Shown in pieces: positions 11,010 to 23,682 of a DNA stretch of 64,000 nt. The notes below the pieces were generated by a model. It made no database searches. It was not told the DNA's origin and worked only from the letters and a program-made list of their open reading frames with translations. Position 1 is the first letter of the stretch, and every line of letters begins with the position of its first letter. The DNA is from Bryopsis sp. KO-2023 (taxonomy: Eukaryota; Chlorophyta; Ulvophyceae; Bryopsidales; Bryopsidaceae), in assembly GCA_030272585.1 (NCBI GenBank), contig BSYQ01000001.1, positions 9,191,001 through 9,255,000 of the forward strand, read 5' to 3'. The position numbers and the translations under genes were made by a program.

Positions 11010-12955
11010 ATGTCTTCCCAAGGTCGTTACAACGTCGTCCCCACCGTGACGGTGCTGACGATCATGAAAGCCCGACTCCAGGGGGCCACCAAAGGCCACG
11101 CTCTGCTTAAGAAAAAAGCGGACGCCCTGACGGTGAGGTTCCGAGCGATCCTCAAAGAAATCATTTCCACCAAGGAATCCATGGGAGAGAGCATGAGGGA
11201 TTCCTTTTTCTCTCTGATCGAAGCGAAATGGGCTGCAGGGGAAAACATCAAGCACACTGTCTTCGACAATGTGGATCAGGCCTCTTTCAAAGTGCATGCC
11301 CAGACAGATAATGTCGCTGGTGTGAAAATCCCGAAATTCGAAAATATCGCCATGGGGGGGGACTCCAAGATGGATTTGACAGGTGCGGATGCATGGTGTG
11401 ATATGACCTTTTTTTTGTTGGAAGAGTTTCCTAGTGCAAGTTCCTGACAAAGGCGGGGGATGGAATTGAGTTGGTGTTTAAATTGCAGAAAATAAATGTT
11501 TTCCATGAACGGAAAAACATAAATATAACATAGAATATGATATAAATAAATAAACAAATAAATAAATAAATATATGTTGCTGTGTTTGTTCAGTGGACAT
11601 GATTTTTTCTTGATTTATAGTAATGTGTGAGTTTTTTTGCAAGAAAGGTAATCTTAGTATGACTGACAAAACCGGCTGTCCAATGTTTTTAATTCAGTTT
11701 TAATATTATTGTTTCAGTTGTATTTCACATCAATTGTTTGTTTGTACTGAACACAACAGCATCCCTTTTTTTTCTCTTCAGCAGCACCATACCGCCCCCA
11801 ACCCAAAAAAAAAGAAGAAAAAAAATAAAAATGAAATGAAATGGTTATCTCGGCCACAACTGATGTAAGAAATTATTTTGATTTTGCTGCTGCTGCTGCA
11901 CAGGTCTGGGTGCCGGTGGTCAACAGATTCAGAATTGCAGAAAACGGTTTGTTTCCTGTGTGGAGCTGCTGGTGGAATTGGCGAATTTGCAAACTGCTTT
12001 CATCACTTTGGACGAAGCTTTGAAAGTCACCAATCGACGTGTCAATGCCCTGGAAAATGTCGTCAAACCCATGCTGGAAAACACGATCTCTTACATCAAG
12101 GTTGGTGGTGCTGGTGGTGGTGGTGGTGGTGGAGTTTTGGGACGGGCATTTCTTTTTCCCTTTAGAAAACCAGCATTTTTATTTTTTTTTCTTCCTTAAA
12201 TGGTGGGGATTTGTTTGAATGTTTTTTTCGTATTTTTCGTGTTTTTTTTTGGTGTCAGGGTGAACTCGATGAGTTGGAGAGGGAGGAGTTTTTCAGATTG
12301 AAGAAAGTGCAAGGAAAGAAACAAAGAGATGTCAAAGCAAAGGAAGCTCTGGAAAAAAAGACGAAACAAGCACAGAAGAAGGTCAGGATCCTTCTTCCTA
12401 AAACGAAAAGAACAAAAACTTCTTCTTACCGTCATTCTCATTTGAAAACCACCCCAACAGTATATCATAACAATAACCATGCCAAAAATTTCAGGAAGGT
12501 AAAGATTGCCATTTCAGATGGTGATTTTTATGTCGGCGAATTCTCTGATGTTTTGGGGGGGTTTTAATCAAGCCATGAGACACCAAGCCTTTTTGAACGA
12601 TATTCGTTTTTGTCGGTAAATTTTGTCGCGGGTGCAAGCTGAAGTGGGTGGCTGGCTTCTTTCGTGTTTTCGTCTTCCTGACAAAGGTGCCTATGCACTT
12701 GCTTTCTTTCTCCCTTTTTCTGTGTGCGAACGATCAATTTGGGCCCATCATTCGCAATATAAATATTTCCGAGAATATTTTTTACAATGCTAAATCAGGG
12801 GCATTTCACATTTCACATAGTAGACCTCGCAAATTGTTTAAGAAAACAATTTTTTGTGAAAAACCCTTTGTGTTTCTTTTCTCTTCCAGATGCAGGTGTA
12901 TCCAGACACTTCCACAGATATGCTCGATATTGCGGACGAAGATGTCGTCTTCTAA
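11010..12955 (+). CDS. V-type proton ATPase subunit D
   Basis: Four exons: 11010-11382, 11904-12100, 12259-12381 and 12890-12955 (TAA), 252 residues. The first exon encodes TIMKARLQGATKGHALLKKK and DNVAGVKIPKFE. The second encodes GLGAGGQQIQNCRK and VELLVELANLQTAFITLDE, and the third GELDELEREEFFRLKKVQ. These are the conserved blocks of the central-stalk subunit D, a coiled coil that turns inside the A3B3 head of the vacuolar proton pump. The C-terminus is acidic (MLDIADEDVVF), as in the family (usually about 245-260 residues). Exons join in phases 1, 0 and 0. Intron 2 starts with a GGT-repeat run. Confidence 0.95.
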
Positions 12956-14151
12956 GAAACAAATTTCAAGGATTTCCCCTCGGCAGGTTTACAGTGAAAT
13001 CAGTGCAACCCCCCAGTCCAGTTGATTCCAGTACAGTAATTGTTGCCTCTAGGGATGGTCAGATTTTTGGATGGTGATTCTGGAGGCAGGGTGGTTTCAG
13101 GAGATCTGCTTTGGGTAGGTAGATAGATTGATTGATGGTGTTGGGCTTCGTTCGCAACGGTCCTAATTATCAGATGTAAACGGAAGTTCGGTTGGTTTTG
13201 TGTCGACAAGAGTCAAGGGGTGCTTGGTGGTGAGATGTGTATTTTCGCCACACCGCAGATGATGTGATTTTTCTGCTGTTGGTGGTGTTTGTAATCTGGT
13301 GCTCCGAATGTTCTGATGCTTGTGGCACATTCTTGAGAGTCCGTTCTTTGCAATCTGTGCAAAAAGCAGTTTGTTTAAGGAAAAACAACTAATGTTTTTG
13401 TTCTATTTTTAGAACATCCATTTCCCTGTCAGAATGCATCTTCAGACACTAATATAGTTATGATCATTAACCCTTTCTGATTGAAAGGCCAGTGGCAATG
13501 ACCAGTAAAATGCTGAAATCCATTGCTGCAATTACTTAATCTAATGGAGATCAAAAATGAAACCATGCATCCACAGATCAGGAAACAAAGAAGAATCGAA
13601 GGAAAAAAGTTTTGAATTCAGATAAAACATTCATATGCTGGCTGGGTTTGCCATGCGGATATTTGATCAGATGGCATTTGCATCTTTTCTCAGTCAACCG
13701 AAAAGAGGGAGGGGGGCAGGGTTGGAACCCTCCGAAAAATAGGATGCACTCGATGTCCCTTGCTATATTTCGTTTGTCCAGCACCCCAGCAACCTGCCAA
13801 TGATTCTTCCTCTTTGGAAACCAAACGAAGAAAAAAAAAGAGTTTTTTTCATATGCAATACCACCCCTGTTCCATTTTTTTTTGCCTACGAAATGTGCTA
13901 CAAATGACTGGTACATCGTCCTCTCTCTTTTTTTTCGTGTGGATTTCCCCCCCCCCCCCCTTCCCCTTCCTACCAAACCAACAACGATTTTCTTTTTTCT
14001 TTTTCTGTCTTTTTCTTGCCCCTGTCTAAAAACAACTCAAAACAGGCAGTACCGGGAGAGAAAAAAAAAACCCTGTTGCTTTGGTCTTGTTTTCTCTTTC
14101 TTTCGTTTTTCTTTCGTCTTTTTTTCTGCAAATCCCCCCTTTAGGATATTA
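12956..14151. other. Intergenic, convergent 3' ends of V-ATPase D and ATP synthase delta
   Basis: No gene seen. T-, C- and purine-rich runs are common (for example about ten C near 13950). Both 3' UTRs lie here. Confidence 0.55.
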
Positions 14152-15149
14152 TCACTGGGTAGGCAGAGCTGCACTCATCGCAGAATACACCTCCACCCCG
14201 ATCTGCGCAGCAGCGATTTCGTAGTCATCTCCTTTGCTTTGCACTGTGCCCAGTTTTGCGGTGTATTCAGCCAGTCCAGCCTTCACGGCTTCGGGGTCCA
14301 ATTGCTCCACTTCCACCGCTTCGATGCAGCAAATGTCGGCACAGGAGTCTTGGTGGATGAACGCGAAGCCACCGCTGACGAAGTATTTCTTGATATCTTT
14401 GTCCATTTCTTTGTGAATGGAAACCACCCCAGGTCTCAGCTGAGACATGGTTGGCACGTGGCCAGGCATCACGCCGAAATCGCCAGTGATCGCTGGAATC
14501 AGAGCAAGATCAACCTGAATAGATTTGGGAAGGGGGCCCAAAAAAAAAAAAAGAAAAGAAAACCAATCAACCTAGGAACATTGTGTGTAATTATGTCGAA
14601 TCTCCATATTAAAAACAACATCCAGGTTGGATTTCAGAGAATGCCCTGTAACATCCATGGATGCTATAAGCTCCAGGTCAAACTTGAAATAACAGACATT
14701 TGCATTGTTTCTGGAAGGAAAGAATAGGTTCACCTATTCATTGCCGAAGGTTTTTCAAAAGGTTTTCCCTCAGGAGAAGCCAATAAAACCACCTCACCCC
14801 GTACATTTTTTGACTCTGACGTCAACGAGCGCTACCGAGCGTCAATTGATGATGGCCTTACCTGCTCTCCCGAACAGATCTCTCCGGATGGGAGATAGAA
14901 GTTGAGCGTCAGTTTGCTTGGGAGGGCGGTGCTTTTCTCTTTTCCCTCTTCTTGCGCCTTCGGCTTGGGCAACATCCAGTCACTGTTGAAATCCGGGGGG
15001 TTCATTCCCGAAGGAGCAACTTTGGCCCATGCTTCAAGGAACTGCTCCTTTCCCAACTTGGCAATTTGCTCTTCGAGCGCGACGCTCGACGTCGACACGG
15101 CTCGAAGGCCGTTGCCCCTCAAAAAGGTCGTCGCAGCCCTGCGAAGCAT
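14152..15149 (-). CDS. Mitochondrial F1 ATP synthase delta subunit (bacterial epsilon type)
   Basis: Two exons: 15149-14862 (ATG) and 14514-14152 (TGA), 216 residues, joined in phase 0. The N-terminus MLRRAATTFLRGNGLRAVST is a typical mitochondrial presequence. The beta-sandwich domain holds LTLNFYLPSGEI, VDLALIPAITGDFGVMPGH and VPTMSQLRPGVV. A helical end follows (LDPEAVKAGLAEYTAKLG). The protein sits on the central stalk of F1Fo ATP synthase. A small cysteine cluster (DSCADICC) lies in the last strand. An upstream in-frame extension has no ATG, so the start at 15149 is preferred. The gene is divergent from mitochondrial uL15m. Confidence 0.93.
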
Positions 15150-15377
15150 GCTGATGCGAACGCGATGGTGTCTGGACAACTGTTGTGGGAATGTTCCTGC
15201 CCAAGCCCACACGAACACGAAAGCGTCTCAAGGACTCCTGCACTGGTTTAATCTAGCACAAAAATCAAACGAATTTGCTCCAGTCCATGACTAACTGTCT
15301 GGATTTTTCTCAAGTTTTCAGCCAGCGATGCGATTCGATGCAGAGTGTGTTTGCCTGAGATTTCCCAGTCGATCGGG
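15150..15377. promoter_or_regulatory. Shared divergent promoter of two mitochondrial-protein genes
   Basis: Only 228 bases separate the start codons of ATP synthase delta (-) and uL15m (+), so both promoters must overlap here. No core motif was identified with confidence. Confidence 0.55.
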
Positions 15378-17061
15378 ATGCTGGGTGCCAGGAGGTCTGT
15401 GTCGCTGTTTTCACGAGTTATTGAACGGACGTCTTTCGCGGAATTTGGTGTGGGGGAGGGCTGCTCCTTGAAATCGATTCGAGAGGGGTGGGCCTGGTCC
15501 GGCCAACGACTGTTCGATGAGAGAAATTATGGGAGCCTATTTTGGGACGAAAGCTATGTGGCTTTGAACAACATCAGCGATCCAGGAGGGAGGAAACAGG
15601 TGTGGTTAGGACCTTAATGCCAGTAGTAATGCACCTCATTCCTTCTCCAACACTTTTTCAGAAAATGGCATGCATCTGTCCATGCCATGTTTCGATGGAA
15701 GCAGTATGTGGTTTGAAAGATGCATGAAGGGATGGGCAAGCTTTGGGTATTTTGAAAATACAAAAAAATTAAAATTAAAATGGCATTTTGTCACGATCAG
15801 AGGAAACGGCTTGGGAGAGGAACTGGATCCGGACTGGGAAAAACTTCAGGGAGAGGTCACAAAGGACAGAAAGCCAGAACGGGTGAGTTGGGAGTTTGCA
15901 GCTGAGGTGCCAGCATCATGGCCCCAATCTCAGCCACAGTTGATGGAAAAAATATGTACTGCTGTTGCATTCAGAGCCCCATGGATTTTAGAGGAACTGT
16001 ATGTGGTTGTCCTCCCCAGGAAGCAACCCCAAGATTGGCTTCGAGGGTGGTCAGACCCCAATCTTCAAGCGATTCCCAAAAAAGGGTTTCCGCAATCCGT
16101 GAGTTTCTGTGTCATTGCTGGCCAGCCATTCTTGATTCCTCGCAATGTGGATAACTTGCCATTGAGGCTGTGCTTCTTGTTGTTCAGCAATATGGTTGAA
16201 TGGGTGCCACTGAATCTGGATCGGCTGAAGGAGTGCATAGGTTATGGTAAATTGGACACGACCCAAACAATCACGATGAAGGTAAGCTCTTGTTCAGTTT
16301 TCTTCAGGGCTAGTTTGTTTTGCTGCTTGTTTTGAGTCATTGAAGCATTGATTGATGATGTGCCTTGGTTGTATGTGTATGCAGAATTTGAGAGATTCCG
16401 GGACTGTTGGAAAGAAAATCAAGCATGGTGTCAAGGTCTTGGCAAAGGTATTCGTCAGTTTCTTCCTCCCAATGTGGTGCAGTGATTTGCGTCGCTCCAG
16501 TCTGACAATTCGTTTCTTATAATGTCTTTCTTCAGGGCAAGGAAAAATTTGATGTTCCGGTGCATCTCCAGGTAGGGAAACACATTGAGTGTGAATCTAA
16601 GTCCGGTTGATTTTGTTTTGGAATCCTTGAGAAGCGAGCTTTGATTTTTAATATGACACAACAGGTGAGCAAATGCTCCATGCAAGCTCGAGAAGCGATC
16701 GAAAAGGCAGGTGGTTCTGTCAAGCTGGTGTACTACAATGCCTTGGGACTCCGAGCCCTCCTCAAGGTAAGCAAACACAGCTCCTACATTTCTTTCGTTG
16801 GACTTTCATATTTTGAATGTTGGCTCCCCCGAGGTTTTCTTTGGTTCAGTTGCTTGGAACATATAAGCAAAATTTCAATGCAAAAAAAAAGAAACTGGAT
16901 ACTTTGGGGAGTGTGTCAAATTGCTTTTTCTTTTTTGGTAATAGCCCGAAGCTTTCCTCAAGAAGGGCCGACTCATTCCTAGACCTGTGCAGCGAATCCC
17001 AACCAAGCATGCAAAGGCTTATGACGAAGTGGGTGAAATCCCTGCTCCCCACAGACCATAG
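15378..17061 (+). CDS. Mitochondrial large-subunit ribosomal protein uL15m
   Basis: Eight exons: 15378-15599, 15801-15882, 16020-16098, 16188-16281, 16385-16447, 16536-16571, 16665-16766 and 16945-17061 (TAG), 264 residues. The start [20 protein letters not shown] is a plausible mitochondrial presequence. [12 protein letters not shown] is followed by [20 protein letters not shown], then the family hallmark [18 protein letters not shown]. The C-terminal fold is [20 protein letters not shown]. These are the bacterial L15 signature blocks in the right order. One exon is only 36 bases. The last about 40 residues are an extension beyond the bacterial core. It shares a promoter region with ATP synthase delta. 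Confidence 0.93.
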
Positions 17062-17759
17062 AGCCAACTGATGTTGGATCGCAGGATGGAACAAAATTGA
17101 TGCCAGTGGATGGCATGGGCATAAATAGTTTAGACTCTGCTCTTAAAAGCAACACTTCCAGAAATACCTGTGAAAGCGTGAGAATATTTTTAATATTCTT
17201 GCGCACACACAGACAGTCAGCTTCTCTTTCAATATTCAGGTCGAAGGTAGCACACAAATTGACTCTGAGTTTGTGGTGAGGAGAAACCTCCTTTCTTGAG
17301 AATTATTGGTGGTGGAAAAAAAAAAAACACGTAGTTGAAAGAAACCATCTGTCATGGAGTTTCGGTTAATATCGGTCTCATTTTTTTCCCTATCCACCTT
17401 ATCAACACCCCACTCCAATGCACCCACTACATCCAATTTCATTCTATCCGGCATCCATGACAGCACTCTTCCCCTCCCCCCCTTGCCCCAAGAATATCTC
17501 AAAAAATGCAAAACTCTTTCCCAAGGTGATGCCGAATAGTACAAATTTTATAGGACCAAAAAAAATCAAGTAATTCTCCCCTAGATTTCTGGGGGTAAAT
17601 TCCCACTCACTACTGCCCTGTCTTTTTTTGTTTCTTCTTCTCATTACCCTCCCTCCCTTGAGTTATATCATCTCAGAATAAACGAATAAATAAGAAAAGA
17701 AAGCCAGCACAACATGGCTCCTATTCGCAATTGCCAAGGGTCTGTCTACCAGACAGTGT
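17062..17759. other. Intergenic, convergent 3' ends of uL15m and VAP
   Basis: No gene seen. The sequence is C/T-rich with A runs and holds both 3' UTRs. Confidence 0.55.
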
Positions 17760-18685
17760 CTAGCGCAAAGTCAAGCGACCCAAAACGAACGATGCAGACA
17801 GAAACACGATCAAGTACCACGGCTTCATGGTGATGACTGGACCTTTGCGAAACGACCCGCAATCGCCTGACGACCCGTCGTGGGGGTGGACGTCAATTCC
17901 CCGCGAAGTCAAAGCACGAGGAACCGCCTCCGACTTAGAGAACGCGTCCTCCAACCGAGCGACCCTCTTCTCCAGTTCATCGCGGCTCCCACCCTCACCC
18001 ATTTGAGCGCTGATGTCCCCTTCCACAGCCCTTTTGAAAGTCTCTTCGTCCATGGTGTGGTATTGATCGAGCTGAGCGCCAGGAGAGCGCTCCGTCGATC
18101 CCTGCGGCCAGGCGTTGAACTCTGTCACAGTGTCTTCGTTTCTTTCGATGGGACCGACGCTGTCCTCAGCGCTGTCGAGGAACCGACCGAGAAGCACGGG
18201 GTTTTGGCGATGGGACAACGTGACGTTTAACAACGTTTCAGAAATCGCGCCGGCCCGGCTTCCATCGAACATCTCGGGGGTCACCGTTGAGTCTTGGGCC
18301 CCCACGGGTGTGGACTGCACCAGAAACTTATCGAAACAACCTTCCATGTCCACTGGAACCGAATCGAACGCCCTCAAAATCACCTACGACCACCAAAACG
18401 AATACCGTTTCGATCCCTGAGAAACAACAGAAATTCAACAGCTGCAGAAAGAAAGTCAAACCATCGCAGGCATCGACGAACCTGAAGGTCCAGCGAGTTG
18501 TCCGGGTCGAGCACGCCAGTACATGGCCGAACACAATACCGCTCAGGGCTCGTCGTTTTCACTTTGAACGCGAGCCTCTCGTCCGTCGGATTGTACAGCG
18601 AAAGCGTGGAGAACATTTCCCTGTTCAACTCGAAAAGAAAACTGACGTGGTGTGGAAAGACCTTCAGTCGACCGCCGGCCTCCAT
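17760..18685 (-). CDS. VAMP-associated protein (VAP), MSP domain plus C-terminal membrane anchor
   Basis: Two exons: 18685-18482 (ATG) and 18383-17760 (TAG), 275 residues, joined in phase 0. The N-terminal MSP domain shows LYNPTDERLAFKVKTTSPER and YCVRPCTGVLDPDNS, then GCFDKFLVQSTPV. This is the pocket that in VAPs binds FFAT motifs of lipid-transfer proteins. A disordered acidic linker follows, then a short coiled coil (SRDELEKRVARLEDAF) and a tail anchor (PWYLIVFLSASFVLG). VAPs sit in the ER membrane and tether it to other organelles. It is divergent from the CAX antiporter gene. The N-terminus is short but matches the family start. Confidence 0.92.
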
Positions 18686-19262
18686 TACAAGCACCTCCCA
18701 TAAAGATAACCCTCGTTTCTGTAGACATCGGACGCTGGTAACAAGGTTTTTGTTGCAGTGCGTGTGCTATGACCAGGAGAGGGGGTGAATCAGCCGAGTG
18801 GGCTGTTGAAACGTTGATTCACTCGAACTGAGTGCGAATGAATGCGTCTTTCATGACGGCTCCACAGGGACGTCCACTGATGAAACGTCGACGCGTCGAG
18901 ATATTTTTGGCGAAGGATTGGACGTATCTATTTTTACGATGTCGCTGAGACCGTCACGGCTGGCGGCCCGTCGAGGCTGGGCGTGGAGTACTCTACTGAA
19001 ATCTGCTGTTGGCGCGAAACCTGTCCCATTTCGTTCGCCTGGCCAGTACAAACTCGTCATTCGCCTGCGAAGAGGCAAACCTCGACACCGTTCCTGAGGG
19101 CTCCCCTTCGGTGAGGCACCGTCGACACTCTTCCGCGCGCGCGAACCGACGAAATCCCAGCCGTGCGCAAAGGGGCGGGTTTTTTTTAATTTTTTTTGCC
19201 GGAAAGCTTTGACGAACGAGGTCGTTTCCGTGTTGTGACGTGTGTTGCGCACAGGTGCAGCC
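18686..19262. promoter_or_regulatory. Divergent region between VAP (-) and CAX (+)
   Basis: 577 GC-richer bases separate the two start codons and must hold both promoters. A small frame inside it is listed separately. No core promoter element was recognised. Confidence 0.4.
18939..19097 (+). CDS. Possible small basic protein, 52 residues
   Basis: The ATG opens MSLRPSRLAARRGWAWSTLL and the frame ends in KLVIRLRRGKPRHRS before TGA. The basic, Arg-rich start looks like an organellar presequence, and the tail faintly recalls small ribosomal proteins, but I cannot place it in a family. It lies in a GC-rich promoter region, where chance frames of this length are expected. Low confidence. Confidence 0.2.
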   Translation: MSLRPSRLAARRGWAWSTLLKSAVGAKPVPFRSPGQYKLVIRLRRGKPRHRS

Positions 19263-22200
19263 ATGAGCACCATTGTCTCGGGAGACTCCCACGATGCGTC
19301 CAGGGCAGTCAGATTCTTACGTCTGTGGACGTCGGCGGGCCAGCAGCCATCAGAGAAACACGAGGAGCTTCTCGGAATGGCGTGGAACACCGCTGGTCAC
19401 CACCACAGGCCTAAGAAGGTGAATCTCGCTCCTCTTTCTGTGGTCGTTTTCATCTTCTCCTCTATGAATCCGTTGACGGTCTTTATCATGTTTTTTTTTT
19501 TTCCACAGGCGTGGTACTCGCTTCTGTATTCCGGAACCTGGCAGGTGAGTGGCTTCTTCTTTCCGCCATGTTACGGTGTTTCTGGATCCGGATATATAGC
19601 TTTAGTCAGACGATGTCGCCGTTCTGTCTGACTGGTGCAAAAAAAAAGTTCATTCCACATGAAGAGATGTTGCATGGGGATCTGTGCCTCCCTAATCATT
19701 TCACCTGTTTTTAGCAAGTTGAGTTATTATTGTTCCGGTGAGTCAGATTTGTTATTTCTTTTTGTGTGCGACTTGCCCAGTTACTGATCACCAAATTGAA
19801 TATCCTGCTGCTGTTCATGCCTGTGGCTTTGCTTTTTTATTTCTTTGGCGAAGATTGGGCCAAGGAGTCCCAAGGCATCGTGTTTCTCAGCAGTATGATG
19901 GTCCTGTGCCCCTTGGCAGAGGTAAAATCAATCCTTGTGTTGCATTTTTTCACTTTTTTTTTTCATTGACTGCTTCTCATCAGCAGAAGGTAATAACATA
20001 AACCATCGGATTTTTTTTTTATAGAAGACATCAGATTACTTACTAAAATTTATACTGTTAAAATTTATTTTAATTTTTATGTTTTTTTTTTGGGAGGGGA
20101 TTCTTAGAAAAACAAACAGTTTGATTGTTAAAACCACCTCCACAACTGCTCAAGCTGCCTTTTTTTTTGTATGGTTTTTTAAATGATCGGCAATTCAACA
20201 GCGGTTGGGGTTTATTACTGAAGAACTGGCGCTCTATACCAATGACACGCTGGGTGGACTCCTCAATGCCACTTTCGGAAATGCAACCGAGTTGATAATT
20301 TGTGGTAAGCTTTCCAAAATTGAAGAAACAGAACGAACAAAACATCGAGAAATCGAATGGATTTATGCCAACCCCAAAACTCCGCTGCAGGTCCCATCTT
20401 TTCTTCCAAATACAAAATTGAAAAAGCCAGATATCACATGTCACTCTTCCTCGGTTGCAATCCCTTTGCCAAGATCTTTCTAATGTAAAATCATTCTTTT
20501 TCAGGATTTTTTTAAAGCAACATGCTACTTTATTTAAAATGGTGGCCCTTTTTGTAATTAAGAAAAAAAGTCCAAAACAGTATCCAAAAGCATTCGAGAT
20601 TCGACTTCTTGCAAAATCAAAGAGAAGTGCTTGCCATTTCCCTCGAGAAATCTTTGTTTTTGAGTTTTGAACTCAGTGAAAATATGTTTTTCCAAGTTAT
20701 TTCACTTGTTTTGTTGGTCTGTTGGTTTCCAGCTTTTTCCCTGAAAGTGGCAAAGGACAACAATGACGATGGATACCTTCGCATTGTCCAGCTCACATTG
20801 TTGGGATCGGTGTTGGGAAATCTCCTGTTGGTGTTGGGAACTGCATTCTTGATCGGAGGACTCGCCCATCCAATGCAATCTTTCAATCAGCAAGGTGGGG
20901 CTACCCTGTCGGCATCGACCTCGACAAAAACCAGCAAGTCAAAAACAGCAAGTAGAATGCAAGAAAACGCCTTCAGAAAAGCATGAAAGATTCCATTACA
21001 ATTCCCCAAACAATACTTTATCACTCCTGACGCCCTTTCTTTAGTTTTTTCTTGCACAATTTTAGTAATGTGTTTTTTTCATTGTTTTTTTTTGGGGGAA
21101 GGTATGTCGGTGAACAGTGGGCTGCTGACCATGGCTGTGGGAAGCATTCTGTTGCCGTCTACCTTGGCTGCGACTCACACCCAGAGCTGCGAGGAAGAGG
21201 ATGGACATTCTTGCAACAGTTCCGAATTGGCGCTTTCCCGGTTCGAGAGCCTCTTCATGCTGGGTGCATACACCCTGTATTTGGTGTTCCAGCTTTTCAC
21301 GCATCGACATCTGTACGAACAGGAAGATCAGCCCGACGACGCCGAGTCCAGCGTTCCAGCAGCCCCTGAGGATGGAGAATCAAAGGTTTGAAGTGCTCCG
21401 CTTTCTTTATCAGATAGTGTGCCAATCCGTGTTTTTTGGGCAAGAGTGATCCCAGAATTGAATGGAATTTTCACCTGTGGAAATTCGCTGCGTAATAAGC
21501 CTAGCCTTTCAGATAATAAGCCGCCCCTGTCACCTTCGAGGCGGCGAAAACTGGATCCAAAGTACTTTTCTCCACAACGATATAATCATGCGAAAGAACT
21601 CGAAAGGACATAGCCATCGGCACCGAGGCTATTTGGAAAGTCGGTTTTTCAGCCAAAGAAAATTGCAGATCCATGTCAGCCTGATTATGCGGTATCCGCT
21701 GCAGCACAATTTTGCTCTTAATTTTTCAATTTTTTTTTAAGCTTTGGTTTCAAAACACCACATGAAATTAAATTAGATGAAAAAAGGATGAAACTTTGGA
21801 ATGTCTTTGGTGTTTCGGAAATGATTTGGTGAGAATCTTGTCAATAGCGCATTGCATCTCGTTTCTTTTTGGTTATATAATTTTTTGCTATCGTTTCCAC
21901 TCTCCATTGCGAAGGTCACGGACCCTGCTCATTTGGAGCCGGTGTGGGAAGATCCTTCTCCCTTCAGAAATGGACCCCAGCAAGAGGGTGCTGCCGTCTC
22001 CCCTGTGCGCCGCCAGCTTTCCAATCCTGTGGATGAAGTCGCTGTTGGCCTGGGATTCACAACCATCCACACATTGGAGAGGAGAAAGACTCTGGAAGCA
22101 GAGGTAAAGGAGGACCAGAATTGGTGTTCTAAAAATAGAAAGACCTGGAGTAGACCCCAGAAGGGACGACAACCAGGAACAAAAATATAACTTGCAGTTA

Positions 22201-23682
22201 GTTGTCCAGATGAAAGTTTAATTATTCCAAAGGGAGAAAAAAAGGGGGTGGGGGTCAGAGAAGAAAGACATGGTTGGGAGGGGGGTCCTATTTTTTTTTT
22301 TTTTACTTGTTATAAATATGAATAGACAATCTAACTTTTTTTTCTTTTTAATCTTTTTAAAGTAGTGGGTGCATCTATGGTTGCGTGTTTAGTGCATATT
22401 TTTTTTCTTTTATTATTGCGAAATTTAAGGCGCATGGCACCCCGACAAAATCGGCCGAAGGATCATCGCCTGTCGCGGTAAGGTTTGGTTTTAGAAGAGG
22501 GGGGAAAAAAAAAGTTTCGCAGCCAGAGCCAGAGAAAAAGAAGAAGGAGAAGGGGTCCATGCGAAATTTGTTCGCTGAATTCTGTTATTGTTGCACCAAA
22601 CTTGGACACAAAAAAAAAAAAAAAAAATTGCGGAGCATTTCTGGGGGTTTTCGATTTCATCTTTCCCTTTTCTCAACTCAGACTCGGGAAAAGACTTGGT
22701 GGGAGCATAGCCATGCTTATTTATTTTTTCTTTTTTTACCCCCTGAAGTGGGGAAACCAGAGCTTGTGAATTTTCCGAATGCTGTGACTAAATCGTGGGG
22801 ACGAACAAATTTACAGGCAGAAAACGGAGAACACCAACAGCACGTGGAGGAGCCTGTCCTGGGTCTGGCGGGTGCCTTGATTTGGTTGACCATTGTCACT
22901 CTTTTGATCTCCCTATTCTCCCAGTTTGCAGTGGAAACGATCGAAGATGCATCCAGAGGTTTGAAGATCCCGATGCCTTTTCTGTCCACCATCGTTTTGC
23001 CGATCGTTGGGAACGCTGCGGAGCACGCTTCTGCCATCATGTTTGCTTACAAGAATCGAATGGAGATCACCCTCGGAGTTGCTGTGGGTGAGTAACAGTA
23101 GGAGGGTTACTAAAACTAGAAAAAAAAAAGAAAAAAAAAAGAAAAAGAAAAGAAAAGAAAAGAAAAAGAAAAAGAAAAAGAAAAAGAAAAAGAAAAAGAA
23201 AAAGGAAAAGGAAAAGGAAAAGAAAGAGAAAGAGAGAAAAAAGAAGAAGGAACACCATAGGCTGACAGGTGAAGTTGTGGATGTAAAACGCCTAAGTGTC
23301 AATCGATCAGCTTTACTTTCTTAAACCGATGCAATCGATCGGGATATATCTATACCACCTTGATGGGTTGGCGGTGTTGACACATTGTGTGTTTGGCTTT
23401 TTTCCCTCCGCCACTTCAGGAAGCTCCACTCAGATTGCCGTATTTGTCATCCCCTTCACGGTGCTGCTTGCATGGACGATGGGTCAAGATTTGGATTTGA
23501 ATTTCGCCATGTTTGAGGCTTTCACCCTGTTCATCGCTGTGTTGCTGACCGTGATCGCCATGACTGACGGGACTTCGAACTGGCTGAAAGGAATGATGTT
23601 GATCGTAACCTACATTTTCATTTCGGCAGCTTTTTGGGTGCACAATGACACCCTTTTGGACAACCGTGGTTCTGCAGCCTGA
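19263..23682 (+). CDS. Ca2+/H+ (cation/proton) antiporter, CAX/VCX1 family
   Basis: Ten exons: 19263-19418, 19509-19544, 19781-19921, 20202-20304, 20733-20894, 21102-21385, 21915-22103, 22430-22477, 22817-23087 and 23420-23682 (TGA), 550 residues with all phases consistent. The two antiporter repeats are clear. The first has [16 protein letters not shown] and [14 protein letters not shown]; the second has [18 protein letters not shown]. These GNA(T/A)E motifs bind cation in CAX proteins. About eleven hydrophobic segments are visible. Between the halves lies a long hydrophilic loop (roughly residues 265-390), acidic and Ser/Pro-rich, encoded partly by small exons. The family usually loads Ca2+ into the vacuole using the proton gradient made by the V-ATPase, whose subunit D is also in this window. 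Confidence 0.93.
23122..23250 (+). repeat. Purine microsatellite (AAAAAG/AAAAG) in the last CAX intron
   Basis: About 130 bases of nearly pure A/G built from AAAAAG, AAAAG and AAGG units lie inside the intron between the exons ending at 23087 and starting at 23420. Confidence 0.85.

Noticed and set aside
18851-19390. 179-codon minus-strand frame between VAP and CAX
   Set aside because: Antisense to the supported first CAX exon and without recognisable motifs. GC-rich promoter DNA often gives such frames.
23007-23324. Lysine-rich frame
   Set aside because: Product of the AAAAAG microsatellite in a CAX intron.
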